A stretch of 64,000 bases of DNA from Symbiodinium natans (GCA_905221605.1 CAJNDS010002312.1:186001-250000), one strand, 5' to 3'; shown: positions 40,754 to 49,338, numbered from the stretch's first letter. Notes: a model not told the origin generated them from the sequence alone. Numbers and translations are program-made.

Positions 40754-42718
40754 ATGTGTTTGACGAGAGCAAGGGTTGCGCAAGGGAAGTCGCTACCAGG
40801 TCGTTGTGCTCTTAGCTTGGGCAGTACTGCCCATGAAAGAACAGGTCCGCTGGTAGAAAGTTTGCATGTTTCGAGTGCCACCAGTCGTAGGGCAAGCAGG
40901 GTCGAAAGGAATCGGCCGCAGCGCTTGGCAGTACTGCCACCTCAAGTGTGTTCGCTTTCTTTTCCTGACATGTGGCATATTCCGTGCGAGTCGGATCGCA
41001 GCCTGTTCGCAAGTCTGGTCGAAGTTCTCAGAGCAACCGAGAACGCAGGGTTTTTGGGCCAGTTGAGTGCGAAAGGAGTCAAGTCGGCAAGAGACTTGGA
41101 AAACGTTCCAAGGTCGCAGCTTCGGGAAATCATGGGAGATGTTGCGCTGGACAGGTTGTTGCAGTTCCAGCAGGCTCGCAAACCGGGTCGCAGCGATATC
41201 CCGGTGGTGCATCCTTATGCCAGGGGGTCCTTGCAACGCATAGGCCTGGCTAGGACACCTAACAACAATGTCGTCGAGCTTGATTTGTCCGAGGCGGATC
41301 GTGAGTTCGAGTTGGACAAGTTCGCCAAAACGTCCAGGGCTCCGCGCGAGAGTCGTTGGCAGACGTGGTCCGCTATGGCCAAGAAGCGAGAGTTGCCCCC
41401 GTTACCTGTGACGGTCGAGCGTATCAACGGCATCGGTTCGTTAATGAAGGCCGGTCGTTATAGATCTGCTGCGCAGTACTTCTCAGTCGCTAAGGCCAAA
41501 CACGTGGAGGGCGGCTGGGATTGGAGCCAGCAGTTAGACCTGGCCCGTGGGCAGGCCATTCGCTCCATTACGAGGGGCATGGGACCGGCGGCTGCTAAGG
41601 TCGATCTTATGTTCGACAACATACAGGATGATTTCGAGGAGCGGCTGCTTCAGGCCTACAACGACCTCGAAGTGAGCCTTCCTTTGCGGGTCGACGAGCC
41701 CGCAGCCACGTCGATCTCAGCTACTTGGTTTTTGCTCCGCGGCATAGAGGTCGCTAACGTCAAGGGCGCCGACATTCGGTTTAACAGAGAGGAGCGGTCG
41801 ATCACTGTGCGCCTGCCGGCGTCCAAGACAGATCTTGAAGGAAAAGGTTGTTTTCGGAAACATGTTTGTGTCTGTCGGCCTGTACACGAGCACAACTGTG
41901 CGGACAAGTGTTCGCCTGCAGTGATGTTTACTCGCTTGCAGAAGTGCAGCTGCCGAAGAGGTCGCCACCCACTGTGCGTTTTCCACAGCTTGCTCGCTTT
42001 GGTCGTGAGACAAAGGTTGCAGGGATCGTACGACCCAGAGCGTCCGCTCTTTGGCAGAGGTTCGTGTCCACCGACACAGAGGCAGCTTACTCAGCTAGCA
42101 CGAGCGTGCGCGTTCGCACTCCAGAAGGAATCCCTCTCGGAATGGAGTTCGGCCATGCTCGAAAAATGGTCGCAACATTGCTTCCGAGTTGCCGGAGCTC
42201 AGCTTTTCGCAAGAGCAGGGATACACTTGGCAGTGGTTCAAGTGATTGGTCGCTGGGGTTCCCTTGCCATCCTGCGTTACGTGCAGGAGTCAGTTTTTGT
42301 TCCGGGAAAAACAGCTGACCAAGTCCGCCACGCCTTGACAGGAGAGCAGCCGTCTTCGTCGTCATCCCAGGTGCCTGCCCAAGCCGTCAACCAGGCAGCC
42401 GTGGAATCCATAGTGCGGAGAGTGGTCGCAGAGAGTTGGCAGAGCAGAGCAGTCTTCGTACACAATACTAGGACGAAGGTCGCACACAAGCCCTCGGAGT
42501 GCGAGCAAACCCTTCCTAGTTTCGACTGGATCTCTTTGTGCGGCCGATGGTTTTATGGGTCGAGCAACCATTTGAGGCACGTGGAAGTGCTTCCAGGGTT
42601 CGCAAAATGCGCTAAGTGTTTCCCAGACGTCGGTGGAGAGCAGGCTATTGTTCAAGGACCGCGCCGGCAATCCGAGGCCAGCGAGGAGTCCGAAGAGTCG
42701 GTCAGCGAGAGTTCGTGA
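40754..42718 (+). CDS. Tyrosine recombinase of the retrotransposon
   Basis: Performs site-specific strand exchange to integrate the circular element DNA. Catalytic residues by codon position: Arg at 41738 (WFLLRGIEVANV), Lys at 41825 (ASKTDLEG), His-x-x-Arg at 42176-42187 (HCFRVAGAQLF), Trp at 42254 (GRWGSLAILRY) and the nucleophile Tyr at 42278. This is the R-K-HxxR-W-Y set of the phage-integrase fold. The open frame begins at 40685 without ATG; in-frame ATGs are at 40754 and 40970, and the conserved part starts after the second. The C-terminus (to 42718) has LCGRWFYG and CAKC, and ends in an acidic Ser/Glu tail. It lies upstream of gag-pol, whereas in PAT/Ngaro elements the recombinase is usually last. 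Confidence 0.9.
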   Translation: MCLTRARVAQGKSLPGRCALSLGSTAHERTGPLVESLHVSSATSRRASRVERNRPQRLAVLPPQVCSLSFPDMWHIPCESDRSLFASLVEVLRATENAGFLGQLSAKGVKSARDLENVPRSQLREIMGDVALDRLLQFQQARKPGRSDIPVVHPYARGSLQRIGLARTPNNNVVELDLSEADREFELDKFAKTSRAPRESRWQTWSAMAKKRELPPLPVTVERINGIGSLMKAGRYRSAAQYFSVAKAKHVEGGWDWSQQLDLARGQAIRSITRGMGPAAAKVDLMFDNIQDDFEERLLQAYNDLEVSLPLRVDEPAATSISATWFLLRGIEVANVKGADIRFNREERSITVRLPASKTDLEGKGCFRKHVCVCRPVHEHNCADKCSPAVMFTRLQKCSCRRGRHPLCVFHSLLALVVRQRLQGSYDPERPLFGRGSCPPTQRQLTQLARACAFALQKESLSEWSSAMLEKWSQHCFRVAGAQLFARAGIHLAVVQVIGRWGSLAILRYVQESVFVPGKTADQVRHALTGEQPSSSSSQVPAQAVNQAAVESIVRRVVAESWQSRAVFVHNTRTKVAHKPSECEQTLPSFDWISLCGRWFYGSSNHLRHVEVLPGFAKCAKCFPDVGGEQAIVQGPRRQSEASEESEESVSESS

Positions 42719-42842
42719 GAAAGTCACAAAGGGTCTGGGCGGTCAGTGAGTGCCCCCTTTTCCTTTGCCTCAGTCATGAGCTCACGTGGTTCCTCCCATG
42801 AGGGTTCAAGCAAGTTTTTCGTAAGTTCGCCTCAAAGAGAAC

Positions 42843-43949
42843 ATGGCCGCTCCGACGGGCTTGCCGCTGCTCGAGAACTTGGCGGTCGCGTCCGCCCTCG
42901 ACAAGCAGGTGCTGTTGTTCCTCCGCGACAAGGGAGTGACAAGTTCGGGAGTGCTGTTCCACTTGTTCGAGGACAGGGCCAAGATCCGCAAGACTTTGGC
43001 CCCGTTGTTGGTTGGAGTCAAGGTAGGCACCGACGACCTAAAGTTGGACGACGTTGGCCTTGAGGTCGCGATCGCAGTCCTGGAGCACATGGCGGATGAG
43101 ATCGGACTCGCCAGGGCAGCACAGATGGCCGCAGTGATTCCAGCGGCAACCCCTCTTGCAGCCACAGGGTCGACAAGCACGGTCGCCGACGACGCCAAAC
43201 CCCCCAAGCAGTTGCCCAAAGGCTATTGGGCTAAGAGAGTGAAAGAGTTCGAGGAGGCGAAGATCGAGGGCCGCAACCGCACTTTCCCAGTACACCTCTT
43301 GGTCGGCGCAGAGGAGACGTTGGCAAGGATGGTCTACGAGAAGGAGCACTCGCACCTATTCAGTCCCGTCAAGTTGGGAGAGATCATCTCTGTCCGCAAC
43401 TTCACTCCGAGTCGCCAGGTGAACCCTTGGGCAAAAACCGAGGACAGGTTCTCGGACTCCTTGAGCCTGGACGCCTCAGGTTTGCTGGTTCAGAGGCACA
43501 AGAAGATCCCGGAGCCCCAGAAGGCCCTCACAGTCATCGACGCCTTCGAGTCAGTTCGCTGGGCGATGGTCTTCGCGAGGTGGGGCGAAGAGTTCGTCAT
43601 CGGCCAGTTGATCGACTTTTTCATTAACCTGGTCCGCGACAACCAGAACAAAATCCCGCAGATTCGCGAGTACTACCGCAAGACCTCTTGGGATTTGGCA
43701 ATGCACATGCGAGCGGACGGCTCTTTCCAGGAGGGCGTAGAGAAGATCATCTCGAGCACCGAGCGCCACGACGCCCTCGCTCGGTGGATGCCCCAGGAGG
43801 GCAAAGGCAAAGGCAAGGATACGGACGGCAAAGGGAAGACGAAGGACTTCACCAACAACGGCAAGGGCAAGTTTCGCTACATAGCTCCGTACGTCTCCCA
43901 GACGAGGCCCCCGTGCAGACTGTTCGCAGCAGGGTTCTGCAAGTTCTGA
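42843..43949 (+). CDS. Gag-like protein of the retrotransposon
   Basis: 368 codons from ATGGCC at 42843 to TGA at 43947-43949. Helical N-terminal half, a central region with VHLLVGAEETLARMVYEKEH and WDLAMHMRADGSFQEGVEKI, then a basic Gly/Lys stretch (GKGKGKDTDGKGKTKDF) and the start of a CCCH zinc finger, CRLFAAGFCKF. The finger's last Cys and His (CKFSH) lie just past the TGA in the same frame, completing C-x7-C-x5-C-x3-H. The frame then runs to TAG at 44025-44027. A basic linker plus a CCCH finger fits a nucleocapsid-like RNA-binding domain. Either TGA is a recent mutation (one base from GGA) or it is read through. Confidence 0.75.
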   Translation: MAAPTGLPLLENLAVASALDKQVLLFLRDKGVTSSGVLFHLFEDRAKIRKTLAPLLVGVKVGTDDLKLDDVGLEVAIAVLEHMADEIGLARAAQMAAVIPAATPLAATGSTSTVADDAKPPKQLPKGYWAKRVKEFEEAKIEGRNRTFPVHLLVGAEETLARMVYEKEHSHLFSPVKLGEIISVRNFTPSRQVNPWAKTEDRFSDSLSLDASGLLVQRHKKIPEPQKALTVIDAFESVRWAMVFARWGEEFVIGQLIDFFINLVRDNQNKIPQIREYYRKTSWDLAMHMRADGSFQEGVEKIISSTERHDALARWMPQEGKGKGKDTDGKGKTKDFTNNGKGKFRYIAPYVSQTRPPCRLFAAGFCKF

Positions 43950-44027
43950 AGCTCGTGCAAGTTCAGCCACAACCAGAGCCACGGAGGACAGCACAGCCAG
44001 GCCCAGGCGGTACCGCCACAGGCCTAG

Positions 44028-47000
44028 GGACAACGCGGGGCGCCCGATGCCCGAGATCGGGCGACGCCCGACAGAGGTTCGCTCGGGAAGCACCCTTTTC
44101 CACCCTTACCTCCACCCCTTGGGCTCGGTTCTAGTTCCCCTCCGGGAGGTAACTTACAGGTAGCGACAGGCTCCGTCGGTTCAAAGACGGTGGAGCACCA
44201 GCCCGCACCGCTGCCTCGCCCGGTTGTCCCCCCTAGGTTCGGTTTAGCCCCGGCCCTAACCACGCCAGCTGTCCAGAGCAGTTCGCCGCCTACAGCACCC
44301 GCTCAGTCCGCAGCGAGCGCTAGAGAGCGAGTTGAGAAGCAAGCCTCAGGAGAGCCTCACAGTTGCACGACACAGGCCGCGCTGCTGTCCTTCTTCGACG
44401 GCATAGGTAGTGCACACCAGTCGCTTCTTGACCTTCGCATAGAGCCGCTGGTTTCCTGGTCGTGGGAGGTCGACCCCGACTGCAACAAGGTCGTCCGACA
44501 GAGGCACCCCCGGGTGGTGCTGCAAGGTGACGCTCTGTCCGCAGACCCTCGCAAAGCGGTCCAGGCTCTCAAGGACCAGTGCCCGCCAGAGACGTTCGTG
44601 GTGGTCGCTTGCGCACCTCCGTGCCCAGACTTTTCGCAGATCAAGGGCGACAAGGCCCTTGGTACAAAGGGCGAGGAAGGTCAGAAGTTCGCTCAGTGGG
44701 TGACCAACTGGTACAACCCTTTCCGGAAAATGTGTAGATTTAAGTTTGCACTCTTGCTGGAGAACGTCACCATGGCCAAAGACACTCAGGTCGCCCTCGA
44801 CGACTTGGTCGGAGTGAGGTCTTTTGTGTGCGACGCAGCTTCGTTCGGCCTGGTCAGCCGGCCGCGCTTGTGGTGGTGCTCGAGTTTGTCACCGCCCGAA
44901 GCCGAGGCTACTGCTCCGCCCGAGGCGGCATCGGGAATGGCCAGGTGGAGAAGATGGAATAGACAGTGGGAGTTGGTTCCTGCGAGCTCTCGTTTTCCCC
45001 GCCAGGTCGCTGCAGAGTGCAAGTTCGCCAAGTTCAACGAGAAGGTAGAGAGAGGTTCGGTGCGCTTCCCTTGCTTGACTACACCCGCGCCAACCCCAGA
45101 AGGACGCCCGCCGCCTCCGAAAAGGAAGCGGGACGAATCCCCGCAGACTCTTTCGAGGTGGAGAGCCGACAACCAGCAGTACGCCCCGTGGCAGTACAGG
45201 GACTACGCCTTAGTCGAGGAGAAAGGGAAGGTCGCGCCACCGTCTGCTGCAGTCCGGGAGTTCCTCCACGACTACCCGCCGGGATACACAAAGGCAGTCC
45301 CGGAGAGAGCCAGGTGTACGCAACTGGGGAACTCTTGGCACTTGCCGACAAGCCGTTTCATCCTGTTCGTTGTCTTGCTCACAGCTCAGGTTGTAAAGGT
45401 CAAAACTCAGGAGCCACACGTCTGGTACGAAGAGAAGCCGTTCCCTGTGTTCGAGCTCAAGTTCCACCCCGACGGTTCGAGGCCACTTCTGAGGGCGTGT
45501 TCGTGGTGGAGACGTTTTGGTCGCCAGTGGGACCCTAACGAGCCTCAGGCCTTCCAACTGCAAGGCCCTCTTCACGACGAGAAGGAGCACGTGAGATGGT
45601 CTACGTCTACGTCCCTGTCATGGGAACAGGCTTTCCCGATCAACCTGAACCCATGCCTCGAGTTCGCAATCGAGCAGCAGGAGAGAATGGGGGGAAAAGT
45701 CGTTCAGTGGCGCGAGACAGTGGTCGACGACGTCCAGTCCCTTGTCGAGGAGCTTCGAGAAGACCAGGACGAGTGGCTGTCTCAGGCCCCCGAACACGTT
45801 CAGCAAGTTTACAAACAAGGTACGCCGAAGTTCGTGGTTCAGTTGCTCGCGTTCGCTCACCTGCTCCAGCTCTTAGATTTTCCAGAGTGGGAAAACCTGG
45901 TCGCAGACTTGTTTTGGGGTTTTAGGCTCTTAGGACCGCTGCCGCCGGGAAGCTCGTGGCACCTGCGACAGGACAACAAGTACTCGAGCCCATGGTCGCC
46001 TGCGCAGTTTCAGTCTTTCAACATGGCGCATGTTGTGAGGTTGCTGGCGTCCAAAAAGGAGGACGAGCATTCGGCTACCATGAAGGCCGAGCTCCTCGAG
46101 GAAGCACAGAAGTCTAGGTTCGCGGGCCCCTTCTCGGCGCAGTGGCTAGAGTCCCAGGCCAAGTCACACCGTGTGTTTGCAGCAAAGGCTTTCCCAGTGG
46201 TCCAAGGTCCCAAAGTTCGACGAGCCGACGACTGGCTCCGAAGTGGCCATAACGCGACAGTATGGGCAGGCGACACTCCGCCGTACCAAGGAACCCCGAC
46301 GATCATTTCGGGCATTCGGCGGGTGGCCAGAAGCAGTTCCCCAGAACTTTCAGCCGTCGACCACGAGGGCGCCTACCGGAACTTCCCAGTTCGCTCTCCG
46401 CTGGAGTGCGCCACAGTTTTGCCAGAAGAGGGCGACGAGAGAATCTGGCTACACCGAGTCCTTCCGTTCGGATCCTCGGGGTCGGTGTGGAGCTACATCA
46501 GGTTCGCTGATGCAGTGTGCTTTCTGTCAATCTCGCTCCTCATGTTGGCCGCAGCTCACTTTGTCGACGACTTTTACAAGTTCGAGTCGGCGAAGACATC
46601 AAAGCCTGCGTTCGCCTCCTTTCAGAAGCTGCGCAGAATTATTGGCACCAAGATGAAGGAAGCCAAAGCCAAGCCCCCCGATCGCAAACAGACGCTTCTA
46701 GGGGTGGAGTGGACCATCTCAGATGACGAGCTTCTGGCGTCACCGGGCCCGAGCAGGATCGAGAAGCTGGTCGCCCGGATCAAGGAAGTCCTGGCCGCCG
46801 ACGCCCTCTCACCACAGGAGGTCGCAAAGCTGGCGGGAAAGTTGAACTTTACGTGCTCTTGGGTTTTCGGCCAAGCAGGGACAGCACTTTTGAAGCCTTT
46901 GTTCGCTCGCCAGCAGTCGGGCATTCACAAGCCTACGAGTTTGAGCTCGTCACTTCGGTCTGCATTGAAAGAACTGCAGAAGTTGCTCCCAGAACTGAAG

Positions 47001-47999
47001 CCTGTTCGCATTCCGTTGAGACCCCAAGATGTGCAAGTGTGTGTCTTGTATGCGGACGCATACATAAACATAGCAGGTTCGCGAAGGGCAGCGAACCGGT
47101 GGCTCAAACAGGGCATCCCTCATGATGTTCTGCAAGAGAGTTCGAACGGATGGGGAGCCATCTTTCTTCCGCCATCAGGTCGCAGATTGGCTTTCCGGTC
47201 AGAAGTGCCTAATGAGGTTTTGAGAAAAACAGCGACTTCTAAGGCGTTCATCTTCTGGCTGGAGATGATGGCCCAGGTTCTAGCGGTGCTCACGATCGCA
47301 GAGGGCATCCAAGGACACGTGCTTTGTTTCGTTGACAACTCAGCAGCAGAGCACGCGCTGCAGAAGGGCTTTTCGCGAGACATAGCTTTCACCAAGGTGC
47401 TAGGTTGCTTCGCTCGCCACATGGCAGCAAAAGGTTTAGTACTGTCGTTCCACAGAGTCACTTCGGCTGCCAACGTGTCTGACGGAGTCTCTCGAGACGA
47501 CTGGTCTGCGGCAGCAGAGCTCGAGTGCAAGTTCGCGAAGTTTGACTTCTCCAAGGCGTACAAGTGGTTCCGAAAACTCCCCAACTTTAATCGGCTCTCT
47601 TTCCCAAGTTCGTCAAGTTCGCCGAGCACTTGGGCGCGCAGGGAGTGGGGAACAGCGCGCGTGAGTGGAGTGAGTCGCGCTGTTCGTACAGAACACAGGC
47701 CGCGAGCAGGAGGCCCTGAGGGCATTCCTGGTCGCAGACCGAAAGACCGCCCCAAGACTCTCGGGATAGGGACCAAAAGTCCGCATCGAGGTCTAAGCGA
47801 ATGCCTTCGCTTTTACAGTTACGGAGGGGTGCTTGTCGTGTTTTGCACGTGTGCAAAGAGTGACAAGCAGTACGTAGTGCACAGTTTCGTTCGTACTGCA
47901 GTCCGCTTCAGCTCGCACTTTCGCTTTTTACAGTTGCAGCATCAGAGGCCCGAGCGTGTGGTCAGCATTTTCAGCTTTTCCCACCACACCCGCCCGTGA
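44028..47999 (+). CDS. Pol: C5-cytosine methyltransferase, RT and RNase H
   Basis: Open from the TAG at 44025 to TGA at 47997, in the same frame as gag. Methyltransferase motifs by codon position: I SFFDGIG (about 44388), IV APPCPDFSQ with catalytic Cys at 44622, VI ENV at 44760, VIII-like SRPRLWW (about 44857), X QLGNSWHLP (about 45326). Reverse transcriptase: motif A Asp at 46359 (VDHEGAYRNFPV), motif B LPFGSSGSVWSY, motif C FVDD at 46560-46571. RNase H: Asp 47055 (LYADAY), Glu 47262 (WLEMMAQVL), Asp 47334 (CFVDNSAAEHALQ), Asp 47496. There is no ATG before the one in RKMCRF, which falls after motif IV, so a complete methyltransferase needs translation from gag. The last 110 codons run through B1 and A2. 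Confidence 0.9.
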   Translation, partial: GQRGAPDARDRATPDRGSLGKHPFPPLPPPLGLGSSSPPGGNLQVATGSVGSKTVEHQPAPLPRPVVPPRFGLAPALTTPAVQSSSPPTAPAQSAASARERVEKQASGEPHSCTTQAALLSFFDGIGSAHQSLLDLRIEPLVSWSWEVDPDCNKVVRQRHPRVVLQGDALSADPRKAVQALKDQCPPETFVVVACAPPCPDFSQIKGDKALGTKGEEGQKFAQWVTNWYNPFRKMCRFKFALLLENVTMAKDTQVALDDLVGVRSFVCDAASFGLVSRPRLWWCSSLSPPEAEATAPPEAASGMARWRRWNRQWELVPASSRFPRQVAAECKFAKFNEKVERGSVRFPCLTTPAPTPEGRPPPPKRKRDESPQTLSRWRADNQQYAPWQYRDYALVEEKGKVAPPSAAVREFLHDYPPGYTKAVPERARCTQLGNSWHLPTSRFILFVVLLTAQVVKVKTQEPHVWYEEKPFPVFELKFHPDGSRPLLRACSWWRRFGRQWDPNEPQAFQLQGPLHDEKEHVRWSTSTSLSWEQAFPINLNPCLEFAIEQQERMGGKVVQWRETVVDDVQSLVEELREDQDEWLSQAPEHVQQVYKQGTPKFVVQLLAFAHLLQLLDFPEWENLVADLFWGFRLLGPLPPGSSWHLRQDNKYSSPWSPAQFQSFNMAHVVRLLASKKEDEHSATMKAELLEEAQKSRFAGPFSAQWLESQAKSHRVFAAKAFPVVQGPKVRRADDWLRSGHNATVWAGDTPPYQGTPTIISGIRRVARSSSPELSAVDHEGAYRNFPVRSPLECATVLPEEGDERIWLHRVLPFGSSGSVWSYIRFADAVCFLSISLLMLAAAHFVDDFYKFESAKTSKPAFASFQKLRRIIGTKMKEAKAKPPDRKQTLLGVEWTISDDELLASPGPSRIEKLVARIKEVLAADALSPQEVAKLAGKLNFTCSWVFGQAGTALLKPLFARQQSGIHKPTSLSSSLRSALKELQKLLPELKPVRIPLRPQDVQVCVLYADAYINIAGSRRAANRWLKQGIPHDVLQESSNGWGAIFLPPSGRRLAFRSEVPNEVLRKTATSKAFIFWLEMMAQVLAVLTIAEGIQGHVLCFVDNSAAEHALQKGFSRDIAFTKVLGCFARHMAAKGLVLSFHRVTSAANVSDGVSRDDWSAAAELECKFAKFDFSKAYKWFRKLPNFNRLSFPSSSSSPSTWARREWGTARVSGVSRAVRTEHRPRAGGPEGIPGRRPKDRPKTLGIGTKSPHRGLSECLRFYSYGGVLVVFCTCAKSDKQYVVHSFVRTAVRFSSHFRFLQLQHQRPERVVSIFSFSHHTRP
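47670..47837 (+). repeat. Split direct repeat B1
   Basis: Starts GTGAGTCGCGCTGTTCGTAC and ends GGAGGGGTGCTTGTC. Matches B2 at 47996-48163 with one G/A difference. Its 3' end touches A2, forming the B-A junction expected in a circular intermediate. Confidence 0.9.
47838..47980 (+). repeat. Split direct repeat A2
   Basis: 143 bp, one mismatch to A1. Open in the pol frame, so the peptide VVFCTCAKSDKQYVVHSF is encoded both here and in the frame entering ORF1. Confidence 0.9.
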
Positions 48000-48163
48000 G
48001 TCGCGCTGTTCGTACAGAACACAGGCCGCGAGCAGGAGGCCCTGAGGGCATTCCTGGTCGCAGACCGAAAGACCGCCCCAAGACTCTCGGGATAGGGACC
48101 AAAAGTCCGCATCGAGGTCTAAGCGAATACCTTCGCTTTTACAGTTACGGAGGGGTGCTTGTC
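47996..48163 (+). repeat. Split direct repeat B2 (3' end of the element)
   Basis: 168 bp, ends GTGCTTGTC and is followed by the flank TCGGGTTCAGGGTTTC. A 15-bp spacer, CCACCACACCCGCCC, separates it from A2. The pol stop TGA lies at its second base. Confidence 0.9.
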
Positions 48164-48401
48164 TCGGGTTCAGGGTTTCATATTCGTTCTTTGTGTCTGA
48201 GGGTTTCGGACTTCAGCCGTCTCTACGCTGTATGTAAGGGTATGGCTTCTCTTGTAGAGTCCTCATTTTTTAGTGGCTAAAGTGACCCTGAAGCCTCAAC
48301 CCTACACGAGGTTCCGGCGCTGGGTGCGTGCCGTGAAAGGCCCGCGGCCAGCGAGGCGCTCGCCACCTGACTCCCTGCTAGGAACCCGTAGGGGCCACGG
48401 T

Positions 48402-48485
48402 TTAGGGTTTAGGGTTTAGGGTTTAGGGTTTAGGGTTTCGGGTTTAGGGTGTAGGGTTTAGGGTTTAGGGTTTAGGGTTTAGGGT
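48402..48485 (+). repeat. TTTAGGG array
   Basis: About 12 units with TTTCGGG and GTGTAGGG variants. It ends GGGTAG|G, followed by a C-terminal exon-like piece (48487-48543, AELADAMRGGPFSSESAS then TAA). Confidence 0.9.
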
Positions 48486-48486
48486 A

Positions 48487-48543
48487 GGCAGAGCTTGCGG
48501 ATGCCATGCGAGGCGGGCCATTCTCGAGTGAGAGCGCCTCGTA
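48487..48543 (+). CDS. Exon-like segment with stop, unknown gene
   Basis: Acceptor GGGTAG|G at the end of a telomere-like array, 18 codons (AELADAMRGGPFSSESAS) and TAA. Could be a last exon whose upstream exons lie before or beyond the retrotransposon. Unrecognised. Confidence 0.2.
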
Positions 48544-48618
48544 AGCCCTCCTGAGCCCTAAGCTTCCTAAGCCGCATGAAGGGGGTTCGGGGTATTACAG
48601 CCCCCCCAAGCCCCACAT

Positions 48619-48785
48619 GTGCCCTAAACCCTAAACCCTAAACCCTAAACCCTAAACCCTAAACCCTAAACCCTAAACCCTAAACCCTAAACCCTAAACC
48701 CTAAACCCTAAGCCCTAAACCCTAAGCCCTAAGCCCTAAGCCCTAAGCCCTAAGCCCTAAGCCCTAAATCCTAAACCCCAAGCCA
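48619..48785 (-). repeat. CCCTAAA array grading into CCCTAAG
   Basis: About 14 CCCTAAA units are followed by eight CCCTAAG units, a clean switch in the repeat unit. Confidence 0.9.
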
Positions 48786-49145
48786 CCCAAACCCCAAACT
48801 CTGAGCCTGACAACGTGCCCATGCCCATGTTTGGGAGCTTCTGGCTAAGCCAAACTCCCTGTTGCATGGTTTCACCGATCTCATGGTAAGGGTGGTTTTA
48901 GAATGTAGGTTTCATGGTCGAGGGGCCGTTCCCTATAAGTACCGTGAATGGAACCGAAGAAATGGACCACAACATAGCTGTAGGTCCTCAGATTGCGGTC
49001 GTCATTGGGCTCTGGAAGGTGTGTTTGGCGTTTGTAACTTGTATGTGCTCCCAATGCGCGTGTGGTGTTCGATGTCCGGGACATGAAAAGCTTTCGCTGC
49101 TGCCGGGCCGCCGGTAGACGAGTGACATATGTGCAGCGAGCATAC

Positions 49146-49260
49146 TTGGAAGTTCATGGCACCTGTTAACTATAAGCCCCTGAAGTACCCTAACAGGGTT
49201 ATAAATGGGTTATAAGCACAGCTATATTTGGGTTAATAAGTACCCTGAACCTCCAAGTAC
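49146..49260. mobile_element. MITE-like element, GGTTCATGGTACTTA family
   Basis: Left TACTTGGAAGTTCATGGCAC; right TTAATAAGTACCCTGAACCT and CCAAGTA. The interior has AACAGGGTTATAAATGGGTT. Confidence 0.65.
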
Positions 49261-49338
49261 TGTAGCTGCCTTGAAGTAGGAATTGGGCCCGCGAGGTCAA
49301 CGAATCTCACCTGCATCTTTGGGATATCTTTTGCGCTG

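Larger units (their letters stand above)
38999..48163 (+). mobile_element. Tyrosine-recombinase retrotransposon with split direct repeats
   Basis: A 9,165-bp element. Order: A1 (38999-39141), ORF1, tyrosine recombinase, gag-like ORF, methyltransferase-RT-RNase H, B1 (47670-47837), A2 (47838-47980), a 15-bp spacer, B2 (47996-48163). A1 and A2 differ at one base in 143; B1 and B2 at one in 168. B1 and A2 abut exactly. Split direct repeats with the internal B1-A2 junction are the hallmark of PAT/Ngaro-type members of the DIRS order, which move through a circular DNA and integrate with a tyrosine recombinase instead of an integrase. The near identity of the repeats implies recent insertion, although the coding region has in-frame stops. 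No long terminal repeats, poly(A) tail or target-site duplication were seen, as expected for this order. Confidence 0.88.

Noticed and set aside
44190-44192. Independent start of pol at 44190
   Set aside because: The codon is GTG, the frame is open for 54 more codons upstream to the TAG, and no ATG precedes the methyltransferase catalytic motif.
47120-47776. 218-codon minus-strand frame
   Set aside because: Antisense shadow of the RNase H and tail region of pol.
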